DNA of 18,580 nt from DYFX01 sp964400625 (lineage in GTDB: Bacteria > Patescibacteriota > Patescibacteriia > SG8-24 > DYFX01): assembly GCA_964400625.1 (NCBI GenBank), contig CAYNUS010000013.1:1-18580 (forward strand), given 5' to 3'. The position numbers were made by a program, and so were the translations under genes. The notes beneath the pieces were generated by a model, which did no database searches, was not told the origin of the DNA, and worked only from the letters and a program-made list of their open reading frames with translations. Below, piece after piece: positions 6,387-12,838 of this stretch; the first letter of the stretch is position 1, and each line of letters opens with the position of its first letter.

Positions 6387-6737
6387 ATGCGTATGCTTTC
6401 CGACAGCGACCTGCACGCCATCGGCGTCATCGTGGAAGAAAAAGTCGATAAGAAGCTCGAACCGGTGCTTGAGGCGGTTCGGGAGGGATTCGAATCCGTA
6501 GATCGAAAGTTCGAACAGGTGGACCGCAGGTTCGAACAGGTGGACCGCAGGTTCGAACAGGTGGACGGCAGGCTCGAGCAGATGGCCAGCAAGGCGGACC
6601 TTGGCGCGCTTCGGCATGAGCTCATGGATCACACCGATCGCACGGTCCAGAAGGCGGTCGGGGACCTCCGGGTCGAACTGAAGGGCGATATCGGGAGCCT
6701 CCGCGCCGAACTCCGCGAGCGCGACCTCATCGGATGA
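6387..6737 (+). CDS. Heptad-repeat coiled-coil protein
   Basis: A 116-residue soluble, charged protein predicted to be one long alpha-helical coiled coil. Residues about 35-69 are five 7-residue repeats of the form F-E-Q-V-D-R-R, encoded by 21-bp DNA repeats. The rest is also helical (LRVELKGDIGSLRAELRERD). Such proteins are common as unknowns in Patescibacteria and other bacteria; oligomerisation is likely, the function is unknown. The first ATG at 6387 is used because the -10 box lies 9 nt upstream; a second in-frame ATG at 6393 is possible. It ends 7 nt before the terminator hairpin of the convergent gene. Confidence 0.82.
   Translation: MRMLSDSDLHAIGVIVEEKVDKKLEPVLEAVREGFESVDRKFEQVDRRFEQVDRRFEQVDGRLEQMASKADLGALRHELMDHTDRTVQKAVGDLRVELKGDIGSLRAELRERDLIG
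6489..6593 (+). repeat. 21-bp tandem repeats encoding heptads
   Basis: Three near-identical 21-bp units lie at 6510-6530, 6531-6551 and 6552-6572 (start TTCGAACAGGTGGACCGCAG); the third has one changed base (CCG to CGG). More diverged copies flank them at 6489-6509 and 6573-6593. They keep the frame and encode coiled-coil heptads. Copy number is likely to vary by slippage. Confidence 0.9.
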
Positions 6738-6763
6738 AAAAAAGACCCCGACGATGTCGGGGT
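6738..6763 (-). terminator. Terminator of the Bax-inhibitor-1 gene (minus strand)
   Basis: ACCCCGAC (6745-6752) pairs with GTCGGGGT (6756-6763) across a 3-nt loop. On the minus strand the stem runs into CTTTTTTT (complement of 6737-6744). On the plus strand only TT follows the stem. Confidence 0.85.
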
Positions 6764-6770
6764 TTCGCGT

Positions 6771-7451
6771 TCAGTCCTTCCTAGCGCCGAAGAGGCTGAG
6801 CAGGCGGATGAAGAGGTTGGCGAAGTCGAGGTAGACCGCGAGCGCGCAGTCAATGGCGTTGTCGTGCGTGCGTTCGACGCGCATGGCGCGGTTGAGGTCG
6901 TAGATGACGTAGGCCGAGAAGAGGCCGACGCCGACCCAGTCCCAGAGCCGCATCGCGCCCTGCACCGGCACGCCGAACGCGCCGGCGATGACGGTGATGA
7001 GCGACCCGACGAGCAGGATGAGCAGGGCTCCGAAGAGCCAAGCGCCCCACGATTCGAGCGAGCGCGGCCAGACGGCGCCGATGACGCCGAGGCCGACGAC
7101 CATGCCGGTCGTGACGAGCAGGATCTTGAAGACGCTGGCCGTGGTGTAGAGCGCGACGACCGGTCCGAGCAGGAGCCCGTAGGGGATCGCGAGCAGCATG
7201 TAGCCGATGAACGAGAAGAGCGGGTTGTCGCTCTTGAGCGCGATCACGATGCCGACGATGCTCGCGACGAGCGTGCCGATCACGAGCAGCCAGCCGGGCT
7301 GCCACTCGTAGCTGATGTACGAGGCGGCGGCGCTGGCGGCGATGCCGAAGGCGGTCCAGAAGGTGAGCAGGATCGCGAACGCGCGCTTGCTCATGCCTTC
7401 GCGGCCGGACGAGGTGCGGTCCCAGACGGATGCGGACAATGAATCGGACAT
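6771..7451 (-). CDS. Bax inhibitor-1 (TMBIM/YbhL/YetJ) family membrane protein
   Basis: A 226-residue integral membrane protein with about seven helices beginning near residue 22 (KRAFAILLTFWTAFGIAASA). The C-terminal family signature is clear: VYLDFANLFIRLLSLFGARKD, preceded by YVIYDLNRAM. Bacterial members such as YetJ act as pH-sensitive calcium leak channels; that role here is by family only. The start MSDSLSASV is preferred over an in-frame ATG at 7523 because GGAGG lies 4 nt upstream and the longer version has no membrane-like or conserved residues. A possible promoter is TTGACT (7518-7523) with CATCCT (7495-7500), spacer 17, on the minus strand. It is divergent from the Rrf2/SUF operon. 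Confidence 0.93.
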   Translation of the reverse strand: MSDSLSASVWDRTSSGREGMSKRAFAILLTFWTAFGIAASAAASYISYEWQPGWLLVIGTLVASIVGIVIALKSDNPLFSFIGYMLLAIPYGLLLGPVVALYTTASVFKILLVTTGMVVGLGVIGAVWPRSLESWGAWLFGALLILLVGSLITVIAGAFGVPVQGAMRLWDWVGVGLFSAYVIYDLNRAMRVERTHDNAIDCALAVYLDFANLFIRLLSLFGARKD

Positions 7452-7494
7452 AGTGCCTCCTTCTCTGCGTGCCAAAGGACTGATGGACGCGGGG

Positions 7495-7523
7495 AGGATG
7501 CCACAAGACAAGTGGGGAGTCAA
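7495..7523 (-). promoter_or_regulatory. Likely promoter of the Bax-inhibitor-1 gene
   Basis: On the minus strand TTGACT (7518-7523) and CATCCT (7495-7500) are 17 nt apart. The -35 is good, the -10 poor. The leader would be about 37 nt and contain GGAGG. Confidence 0.5.
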
Positions 7524-7528
7524 CGCCC

Positions 7529-7573
7529 TTGACCTTATTTTACCGGCGTGGTATCAATTCCCGGTGATATACT
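7529..7573 (+). promoter_or_regulatory. Two possible promoters of the rrf2-suf operon
   Basis: Upstream pair: TTGACC (7529-7534), 17 nt, TATCAA (7552-7557); a transcript from it would carry AGGA (7574-7577) before the ATG. Downstream: an extended -10, TGATATACT (7565-7573), ending 10 nt before the ATG and giving a nearly leaderless mRNA. Both are covered or flanked by the dyad at 7554-7582. Confidence 0.6.
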
Positions 7574-7582
7574 AGGAATTGA
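7554..7582. promoter_or_regulatory. Dyad operator candidate over the rrf2-suf promoter
   Basis: TCAATTCC (7554-7561) and GGAATTGA (7575-7582) are a perfect 8-bp inverted repeat with a 13-bp spacer. The arm centres are 21 bp apart, two helical turns, as expected for a dimeric regulator. The spacer holds the -10 box TATACT. Rrf2 proteins often repress their own operon, so this is the natural candidate site (inference). Confidence 0.6.
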
Positions 7583-7583
7583 G

Positions 7584-7970
7584 ATGAAATCCCTCCTCAA
7601 GGTCACCCGCAAGGCCGAACTCGGCCTGCTCCTCGTGTCCGAACTCGCTCTCCATCCGGGGGAGCTCGTTTCGCTTGAGGCGGTCTCCAAGAAGACGGGA
7701 GCTTCGCGCAAGTTCCTGGAAGAGGTGGCCTGCGGTCTCCGCAAGGCGGGAATCGTCGAGGCGCAGCGCGGCGCGGCCGGCGGCTATCGCTTGGCGCGCG
7801 ATCCGAAGGCGCTGACCGTCGCCGAAGTGCTGAACGCCGTCGAAGGCCCGATGGAGATCGACGCCTGCACCGCCCATGCGCACGAGCACGCCGAGCTCGG
7901 CATCATCACCAAGGTCCAGGGCCAGGTGATGGCCACGCTCATGAACACGACGGTCGCGGACCTCGCCTGA
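7584..7970 (+). CDS. Rrf2-family transcriptional regulator of the SUF operon
   Basis: A 128-residue protein with the Rrf2 winged helix: LLKVTRKAELGLLLVSELA, the recognition region VSKKTGASRKFLEEVACGLRKAGIV, and the wing RGAAGGYRLARDP. IscR, NsrR and RirA bind a cluster through three Cys in the next loop. Here that loop reads DACTAHAHEH: one Cys (Cys95) and three His, and no further Cys. The other Cys is Cys50 in the DNA-binding domain. The protein may bind metal or a cluster differently, or sense through its dimer. The ATG at 7584 is preferred over 7548, which lies before the promoter. It is joined to sufB by TGATATG, so it is the first gene of the SUF operon and probably its regulator. Confidence 0.93.
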   Translation: MKSLLKVTRKAELGLLLVSELALHPGELVSLEAVSKKTGASRKFLEEVACGLRKAGIVEAQRGAAGGYRLARDPKALTVAEVLNAVEGPMEIDACTAHAHEHAELGIITKVQGQVMATLMNTTVADLA

Positions 7971-7971
7971 T

Positions 7972-9360
7972 ATGACCGACAAGTTCCGCGACGTCTACGA
8001 CAAGGCGGCCGAAGGCGTGACCCGCCATGCGGCCGGACTCGGCATCACCGAAGAGGTGGTGCGCGAGATTTCGGCGTCCAAGAACGAACCGGATTGGATG
8101 CTGGAACTGCGTCTCAAGGCCTTCGCGATGTTCAAGCGCGCGCCGATGCCGTCGTGGGGCCCGTCGCTCGAAGGCCTCGATCTCGATCAGATCACGTACT
8201 TCGTACGCCCCGATGCCGAGGAATCGCAGTCGTGGGCCACGGTGCCGGACAAGATCCGCGAGACCTTCGAGAAGCTCGGCATCCCCGAGGCGGAGCGTCA
8301 CGCGCTCTCCGGCGTCGGCGCGCAGTACGATTCCGAGATGGTCTACCACAACCTCAAGAAGGAGTGGGAGGACAAGGGCGTCATCTTCGAGAACATGGAC
8401 GAGGCCGTCCGCAAGTATCCGGAACTGGTCCGGAAATATTTCATGACGGACTGCATCCCGATCCACGACCACAAGTTCATCATGCTGCACGCCGCGGTCT
8501 GGAGCGGCGGCACCTTCATCTACGTGCCGAAGGGCGTGAAGGTGAACGTGCCTCTGCAGGCCTACTTCCGTATGAACGCCGAACGCGGCGGCCAGTTCGA
8601 GCACACGCTCATCATCGCCGACGAGGGGAGCGAAGTGCAGTACATCGAAGGCTGCTCGGCGCCGCGCTGGAACGCGAGCTCCATCCACGCCGGCTGCGTG
8701 GAACTGCACGTGCTCGAAGGCGCGCGCGTCCGCTATTCGAGCGTCGAGAACTGGAGCAAGAATACCTACAACCTGAACACCAAGCGCGCCGTGGTCGACA
8801 GGAACGGCGTCGTCGAGTGGATCAACGGCAACATGGGTTCGGGCGTCACGATGCTCTACCCGAGTTCGATCCTGCGCGGCGAAGGCTCGCAGTCGCATTC
8901 CTTGGGCGTCGCCTTCGCCGGCCCCGGACAGGACCAGGACACCGGCTCCAAGGTCATCCACGCCGCGCCGAACACCACCAGCACCATCCGCGCCAAGAGC
9001 ATCTCGAAGGGCGGCGGCGTCTCGACGTACCGCGGCCACGTCACCGCCACGCACGCGGCGGAAGGTTCGAAGTCCAGCGTGAACTGCGACGCGCTCCTGA
9101 TCGACGACGGTTCCGTCTCCAACACCTATCCCTTCATGAAGATCACGACCGACAAGGTCGACGTCGCGCACGAGGCGACGGTCGGACGCATCGGCGAGGA
9201 GGAGCTCTTCTACCTGATGTCGCGCGGCCTCTCGCAGGACGCGGCGATGCGGATGATCGTGAGCGGCTTCGTCGAACCGATCGTGAAGTCGCTGCCGCTC
9301 GAGTACGCGGTGGAGCTGAACAAGCTCATCGAGCTCGAAATGGAGGGAAGCGTCGGCTGA
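7972..9360 (+). CDS. sufB: Fe-S cluster assembly scaffold SufB
   Basis: A 462-residue protein of normal SufB length. SufB is the main scaffold of the SufBC2D complex, receiving sulfur and iron to build a cluster in the cytoplasm. The beta-helix core contains YIEGCSAPRWNASSIHAGCVELHV and GSGVTMLYPSSILRGEGSQSHSLGVAFAG. The cluster-building Cys equivalent to E. coli Cys405 is Cys372 (VNCDALLIDD), and the catalytic Glu equivalent to Glu434 is Glu401 (AHEATVGRI). The C-terminal FYLMSRGLSQDAAMRMIVSGF interacts with SufC in known complexes. The start directly follows the rrf2 stop with one base between, with no independent ribosome binding site, suggesting coupling. Confidence 0.98.
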   Translation: MTDKFRDVYDKAAEGVTRHAAGLGITEEVVREISASKNEPDWMLELRLKAFAMFKRAPMPSWGPSLEGLDLDQITYFVRPDAEESQSWATVPDKIRETFEKLGIPEAERHALSGVGAQYDSEMVYHNLKKEWEDKGVIFENMDEAVRKYPELVRKYFMTDCIPIHDHKFIMLHAAVWSGGTFIYVPKGVKVNVPLQAYFRMNAERGGQFEHTLIIADEGSEVQYIEGCSAPRWNASSIHAGCVELHVLEGARVRYSSVENWSKNTYNLNTKRAVVDRNGVVEWINGNMGSGVTMLYPSSILRGEGSQSHSLGVAFAGPGQDQDTGSKVIHAAPNTTSTIRAKSISKGGGVSTYRGHVTATHAAEGSKSSVNCDALLIDDGSVSNTYPFMKITTDKVDVAHEATVGRIGEEELFYLMSRGLSQDAAMRMIVSGFVEPIVKSLPLEYAVELNKLIELEMEGSVG

Positions 9361-9361
9361 T

Positions 9362-10117
9362 ATGGCGATGAAACTCCTCAAATACGGCATCGGCATCTTC
9401 ATGCCCGAGAACCCCGAAGGGTTCGATCGGTCGGCTTTGGTTCCGACGGCGAAGACGATCGAAGTCCCCGCCGGCGCGACGATGCGCATCGTCGAGGAAT
9501 CGGAAGGGGATCGCGACGTCGAGATCGTCCTCGAGATCGGCGAAGGCGCGCGGGTCCGATACGTCACGAGCGCCAAGGCGGCGACGGAATTCGTCCGCCG
9601 TTCGGCGCGCCTCGCCAAGGGCGCGAAGCTCGAATGGATCGACGAGTGCTCCGCGCCGGACTTCGCGCGCGCCTCGTTCCTGACGCGGCTCGAAGGCGAA
9701 GGCGCCGAGGTCGTCGCGACGAGCCTCCTGCGCGGCGATGCCAAGAAGCGCTTCGACATGTTCCACGAGATCGTCCACGCCGCTCCGCGCACGACGTCCG
9801 AGCTCCGCGTCGGCTCCGTCCTCGCCGGCGACGCCAAAGCCATCGTCCGCGGCCTCGTCCGCGTCGAGAAGGGCGCGTACGGCTGCGTCAGCCGCCAGAA
9901 GGAGGAGACGCTCCTGCTTTCGGAGTACGCCGAGATCGACGCCGTGCCGATGCTCGAGATCGGCAACCAGGACGTCCGCTGTTCGCATGCCGCGACGGTC
10001 GGCCGCCTCGACGCCGAGAAGGTCTTCTACCTGATGTCGCGCGGCCTCGACCGCGCTTCCGCCGAAGCGATGCTCGTCGACGCCTTCATGGAACCGTATC
10101 TCTCGAAACTTTCCTGA
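9362..10117 (+). CDS. sufD: Fe-S cluster assembly protein SufD, short form
   Basis: A 251-residue SufD paralogue of SufB that pairs with it in the SufBCD complex. It has the beta-helix and C-terminal helices: LEWIDECSAPDFARASFLTRLEGEGA, HEIVHAAPRTTSELRV, and CSHAATVGRLDAEKVFYLMSRGL. The His of CSHAATVG corresponds to E. coli SufD His360, which helps cluster formation. Well-studied SufD proteins have over 400 residues; this one lacks the N-terminal helical region and is essentially the core. It has neither the Cys (NCDALL) nor the Glu (AHEATVG) of SufB, so it is SufD and not a second SufB. Junctions on both sides are TGATATG. Confidence 0.93.
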   Translation: MAMKLLKYGIGIFMPENPEGFDRSALVPTAKTIEVPAGATMRIVEESEGDRDVEIVLEIGEGARVRYVTSAKAATEFVRRSARLAKGAKLEWIDECSAPDFARASFLTRLEGEGAEVVATSLLRGDAKKRFDMFHEIVHAAPRTTSELRVGSVLAGDAKAIVRGLVRVEKGAYGCVSRQKEETLLLSEYAEIDAVPMLEIGNQDVRCSHAATVGRLDAEKVFYLMSRGLDRASAEAMLVDAFMEPYLSKLS

Positions 10118-10118
10118 T

Positions 10119-11327
10119 ATGAAACTTCCCGCCGACATCCTGAAGGATTTCCCTTCGCTCCATGCCATGGGCATGCGAGCCTACTTGGATTCGGCCGCGT
10201 CCTCGCTCACGCCGGAACCCGTGCTCAGCGCGATGGACGATTACTATTCGAACTACCGCTCCAACGTGCACCGCGGCATGTACGCGACCTCCGCGAAAGC
10301 GACGGAGCGCTACGAGGCCGTGCGCTCGGTCGCCGCGAAGTTCCTGAACGCTTCCGCCGAGGAGATCGTCTTCACGCACGGCACGACCGACGCGCTGAAC
10401 CTGCTCGCGTCCTCGCTCGGCCGCGCGTACGGTCCCGGCGACGAGGTCGTCCTGACCGAGATGGAGCATCATGCCAACCTCGTGCCCTGGCAGGAAGCCG
10501 CCAAGCGCCACGGTTTCACGCTGAAGTTCATCCCGCTCACGTCCGGCTTCACGCTCGACATGGACGCGGCGCGCGCGCTCATCACGCCGAAGACGAAAGC
10601 TGTCTCCGTCGTCCATGCCTCGAACGCGCTCGGCACGGTGAACCCCGTGAAGGAGCTCGCCGCCCTCGCGCATGCCGTCGGCGCGGTGATGATCGTCGAT
10701 GCCGCGCAGTCCGCCGCGCACACGAGCCTCGACGTCCGCGATCTCGACTGCGACTTCCTCGCGTTCTCCGCGCATAAGACGTACGGCCCGACCGGCGTCG
10801 GCGTCCTCTATGGCAAGAAGGCGCCGCTCGAAAAGATGGAGCCCGCGCGCTACGGCGGCGACATGATCCGCGAGGTGTCGCTCGCGTCCTCGACGTGGAA
10901 CGAATCGCCTTGGAAGTTCGAAGCTGGCACGCCGGACATCGCCGGCGTCATCGGCCTCGGCGCGGCGCTCGAGTACGTGATGGGCATCGGCATGGAGAAC
11001 GTCGAAACGCACGACCGCGCGCTCACGGCGTACGCGCTCGAAAAGCTCTCCGCGGTTCCGGGCGTCCGCGTCGTCGGCCCGAAGGCAGGGGAGCGCATCG
11101 GCGCGATCTCGTTCACGGTCGAAGGCGCGCACCCGCACGATCTCGCCACGCTGCTCGATCGCGAAGGTGTCGCCGTCCGCGGCGGCCACCACTGCGCGAT
11201 GCCGCTCATGTCGAAGCTCGGCATCACGGGCACCACGCGCGCCAGTTTCGGCATCTATAACGATACGAAGGACGTCGACGCGCTCGTCGACGCGCTCGTG
11301 AAGGCGGCACTCATCCTGAAACTATGA
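10119..11327 (+). CDS. sufS: Cysteine desulfurase SufS (group II)
   Basis: A 402-residue PLP enzyme that takes sulfur from L-cysteine as a persulfide, leaving alanine. The PLP-binding Lys is Lys220 in FSAHKTYGPTGVGVLYG. Other family motifs are YLDSAASSLTPEPV at the N-terminus, SNVHRGMYATSAKATERYE, TDALNLLA, and EMEHHANLVPWQ. The catalytic Cys is Cys359 in RGGHHCAMPLM, the RxGHHCA form of SufS rather than IscS. Its partner sulfur acceptor is SufU, encoded next. The stop overlaps an ATG (CTATGA), which opens a 22-codon frame leading to sufU. Confidence 0.97.
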   Translation: MKLPADILKDFPSLHAMGMRAYLDSAASSLTPEPVLSAMDDYYSNYRSNVHRGMYATSAKATERYEAVRSVAAKFLNASAEEIVFTHGTTDALNLLASSLGRAYGPGDEVVLTEMEHHANLVPWQEAAKRHGFTLKFIPLTSGFTLDMDAARALITPKTKAVSVVHASNALGTVNPVKELAALAHAVGAVMIVDAAQSAAHTSLDVRDLDCDFLAFSAHKTYGPTGVGVLYGKKAPLEKMEPARYGGDMIREVSLASSTWNESPWKFEAGTPDIAGVIGLGAALEYVMGIGMENVETHDRALTAYALEKLSAVPGVRVVGPKAGERIGAISFTVEGAHPHDLATLLDREGVAVRGGHHCAMPLMSKLGITGTTRASFGIYNDTKDVDALVDALVKAALILKL

Positions 11328-11392
11328 ACATCCGTGCCGTCCCGAGCGGAGCGCAGCGTAGCCGAGGGACATTCATTGCACCGCAACTCTGA
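11324..11392 (+). CDS. 22-codon mini-ORF bridging sufS and sufU
   Basis: The ATG at 11324 overlaps the sufS stop by four bases (ATGA). The frame stays open through the palindromic repeat and ends at TGA 11390-11392, one T before the sufU ATG, recreating the TGATATG junction used everywhere else in this operon. The peptide starts MNIRAVPSGAQRS and ends TFIAPQL; it is basic with no recognisable domain. It is most simply a translational bridge carrying ribosomes from sufS to sufU across an inserted repeat. A role for the peptide itself is not supported. It could be chance: 22 open codons are not rare, but both exact junctions together are. Confidence 0.45.
   Translation: MNIRAVPSGAQRSRGTFIAPQL
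11339..11370. repeat. Palindromic REP-like repeat inserted between sufS and sufU
   Basis: A 32-bp GC-rich element bounded by GTCCC and GGGAC with AGCGGAGCGCAGCG in the middle. It has the look of small dispersed palindromic repeats of GC-rich genomes. Only one clear copy is in the window. It is the only extra DNA between the genes from rrf2 to sufT, whose other spacers are all one base. Confidence 0.6.
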
Positions 11393-11393
11393 T

Positions 11394-11798
11394 ATGGAAG
11401 AGAATCTCTACATGGAGAACATCCTCGATCACTACAAGCATCCCCACAACAGGGGGCGGCTTGAGGGCGCGACGCTGAGCGCGAAGGAGCTGAACCCTTC
11501 CTGCGGCGACGTCATCGAGCTGTTCCTGGTCCTCGACGATTGCGACCGCGTGAAGGACGTGAAGTTCGACGGCCAGGGCTGCGCCGTCAGCACCGCGAGC
11601 GTCTCGATGCTGACCGACCGCATCAAGGGCCGCCCGCTGGCCGACGTGATGTCGATCGGCGAACGCGATATCCTGGAACTGCTCGGCATCGAGGTCGGCC
11701 CGATGCGCATGAAATGCGCCATGCTCTCGCTCCGCGCGCTCAAGTCCGCCCTCGCCCAGCCCCACGCGCCTGATTCCCATGCCTCCTGCTCCCATTGA
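11394..11798 (+). CDS. sufU: SufU-type sulfur acceptor / zinc protein
   Basis: A 134-residue protein of the IscU/SufU fold. SufU uses zinc to accept persulfide sulfur from SufS. Conserved ligands are Cys37 and Asp39 (NPSCGD), Cys63 (GQGCAVSTAS) and Cys108 (RMKCAMLSLRAL). The last motif, K-C-A-x-L-S, is SufU type; IscU has His-Cys there. Yet Cys63 to Cys108 is 45 residues, close to IscU (43) and much shorter than B. subtilis SufU (62), so the SufU insertion is largely missing. The tail HAPDSHASCSH is rich in possible metal ligands. The start MEENLYMENILDHY matches the family; an in-frame ATG at 11334 lies in the repeat region and is rejected. Confidence 0.95.
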   Translation: MEENLYMENILDHYKHPHNRGRLEGATLSAKELNPSCGDVIELFLVLDDCDRVKDVKFDGQGCAVSTASVSMLTDRIKGRPLADVMSIGERDILELLGIEVGPMRMKCAMLSLRALKSALAQPHAPDSHASCSH

Positions 11799-11799
11799 T

Positions 11800-12534
11800 A
11801 TGCATTCCCTCAAGATCGAAAACCTGAAGGTCGCGCGCGCCGGCAAGGAGATCGTCAAAGGCGTCTCCTTGGAAGTGAAGAAAGGCGAAGTCCACGCGCT
11901 CATGGGGCCGAACGGCTCCGGCAAGTCGACGCTCGCCAACGCGCTCGCGGGCCATCCGGCCTTCGCGGTCACGGACGGGCGGATTTCCGTCGACGGCACG
12001 GACATCACCGCCGCCGCGCCGCACGAGCGCGCCAAGGCCGGCCTCTTCCTCTCGATGCAGGCCACGCCGGAGATCCCCGGCGTCACGCTCTCGAACTTCC
12101 TGCGCACCGCCTACAACGCGGTGAAGGAGGCGCCGCTCTCGGTGCTGGAATTCCACGCGCTCCTCCAGGCGCGCATGGAAGACCTGAAGATCGACCCGCT
12201 CTTCGCCCGCCGCCACCTCAACGCCGGCTTCTCGGGCGGCGAGAAGAAGCGTGCCGAAGTCCTTCAGCTCTCGGTGCTCGACCCGGCCTACGCCGTGCTC
12301 GACGAGACCGACTCCGGCCTCGACGTCGACGCGCTCAAGATCGTCACCGACGGCCTCGCGCGCCTGCGCGGCGAACGCATCGGCATCCTGGTCATCAGCC
12401 ATAACCCCAAGATGCTCGAGGCGCTCTCGCCCGACGTCGTGCACGTGATGAAGGACGGCCGCATCGTCGCCGAAGGCGGCAAGGAGCTCGCGGAACGCAT
12501 CGGCAAGGAAGGCTACGACATGATCGCCGAATGA
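11800..12534 (+). CDS. sufC: Fe-S cluster assembly ATPase SufC
   Basis: A 244-residue ABC-type ATPase that drives shape change in the SufBCD scaffold; it is soluble, not a transporter. Walker A is GPNGSGKST (residues 36-44), the signature is FSGGEKKRAEVLQL, Walker B is YAVLDETDSGLDVDAL (the SufC form with D-E-T-D-S), and the switch His is in VISHNPKML. The start at 11800 directly follows the sufU stop with one base between; an in-frame ATG at 11779 would overlap the sufU end and is less likely. In many operons sufC lies next to sufB; here it comes after sufU, so the order is B-D-S-U-C-T. Confidence 0.98.
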   Translation: MHSLKIENLKVARAGKEIVKGVSLEVKKGEVHALMGPNGSGKSTLANALAGHPAFAVTDGRISVDGTDITAAAPHERAKAGLFLSMQATPEIPGVTLSNFLRTAYNAVKEAPLSVLEFHALLQARMEDLKIDPLFARRHLNAGFSGGEKKRAEVLQLSVLDPAYAVLDETDSGLDVDALKIVTDGLARLRGERIGILVISHNPKMLEALSPDVVHVMKDGRIVAEGGKELAERIGKEGYDMIAE

Positions 12535-12535
12535 T

Positions 12536-12826
12536 ATGACGATGAAAGAGAAAGTGCTCGAAGTCTTCAAGAAGACCCAGGACCCGGAGCTCCATATCGA
12601 CATCTACACGCTCGGCCTCATCTACGGCTACGAGCTCGACGCCGACGACGAGATCCTCAAGGTGAAGATGACGTTCACGACGCCGCTGTGCCCCTTCGGG
12701 CCGCAGCTCGTCGGCGAGCTGAAGCGGAACCTCCTGGGCCTCGGCCTGCGCGTCGTCGACATCGAGGTGACGTTCGATCCGCCTTGGGAACCGACGCCGG
12801 AACTCCGCGCGATGCTCGGCGTGTGA
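12536..12826 (+). CDS. sufT: SufT / MIP18-family (DUF59) Fe-S maturation protein
   Basis: A 96-residue protein with the DUF59 fold: QDPELHIDIYTLGLIYGYEL (the D-P-E-x-x-x-x-I-x-x-L-G-L motif), VKMTFTTPLCPFGPQLV with the conserved Cys, and VTFDPPWEPTPELRAMLG. The family takes part in Fe-S protein maturation, often as a carrier or accessory factor. It is joined to sufC by TGATATG. No zinc or membrane segment is seen. Confidence 0.95.
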   Translation: MTMKEKVLEVFKKTQDPELHIDIYTLGLIYGYELDADDEILKVKMTFTTPLCPFGPQLVGELKRNLLGLGLRVVDIEVTFDPPWEPTPELRAMLGV

Positions 12827-12838
12827 TACGCTGAGGCC

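Noticed and set aside
6510..6572. Possible CRISPR-like array
   Set aside because: The 21-bp repeats are directly adjacent without spacers, lie inside a gene and encode heptads.
7939..9966. A 675-codon minus-strand frame across sufB and sufD
   Set aside because: It is antisense to two certain SUF genes, is of low complexity and has no recognisable motif or ribosome binding site.
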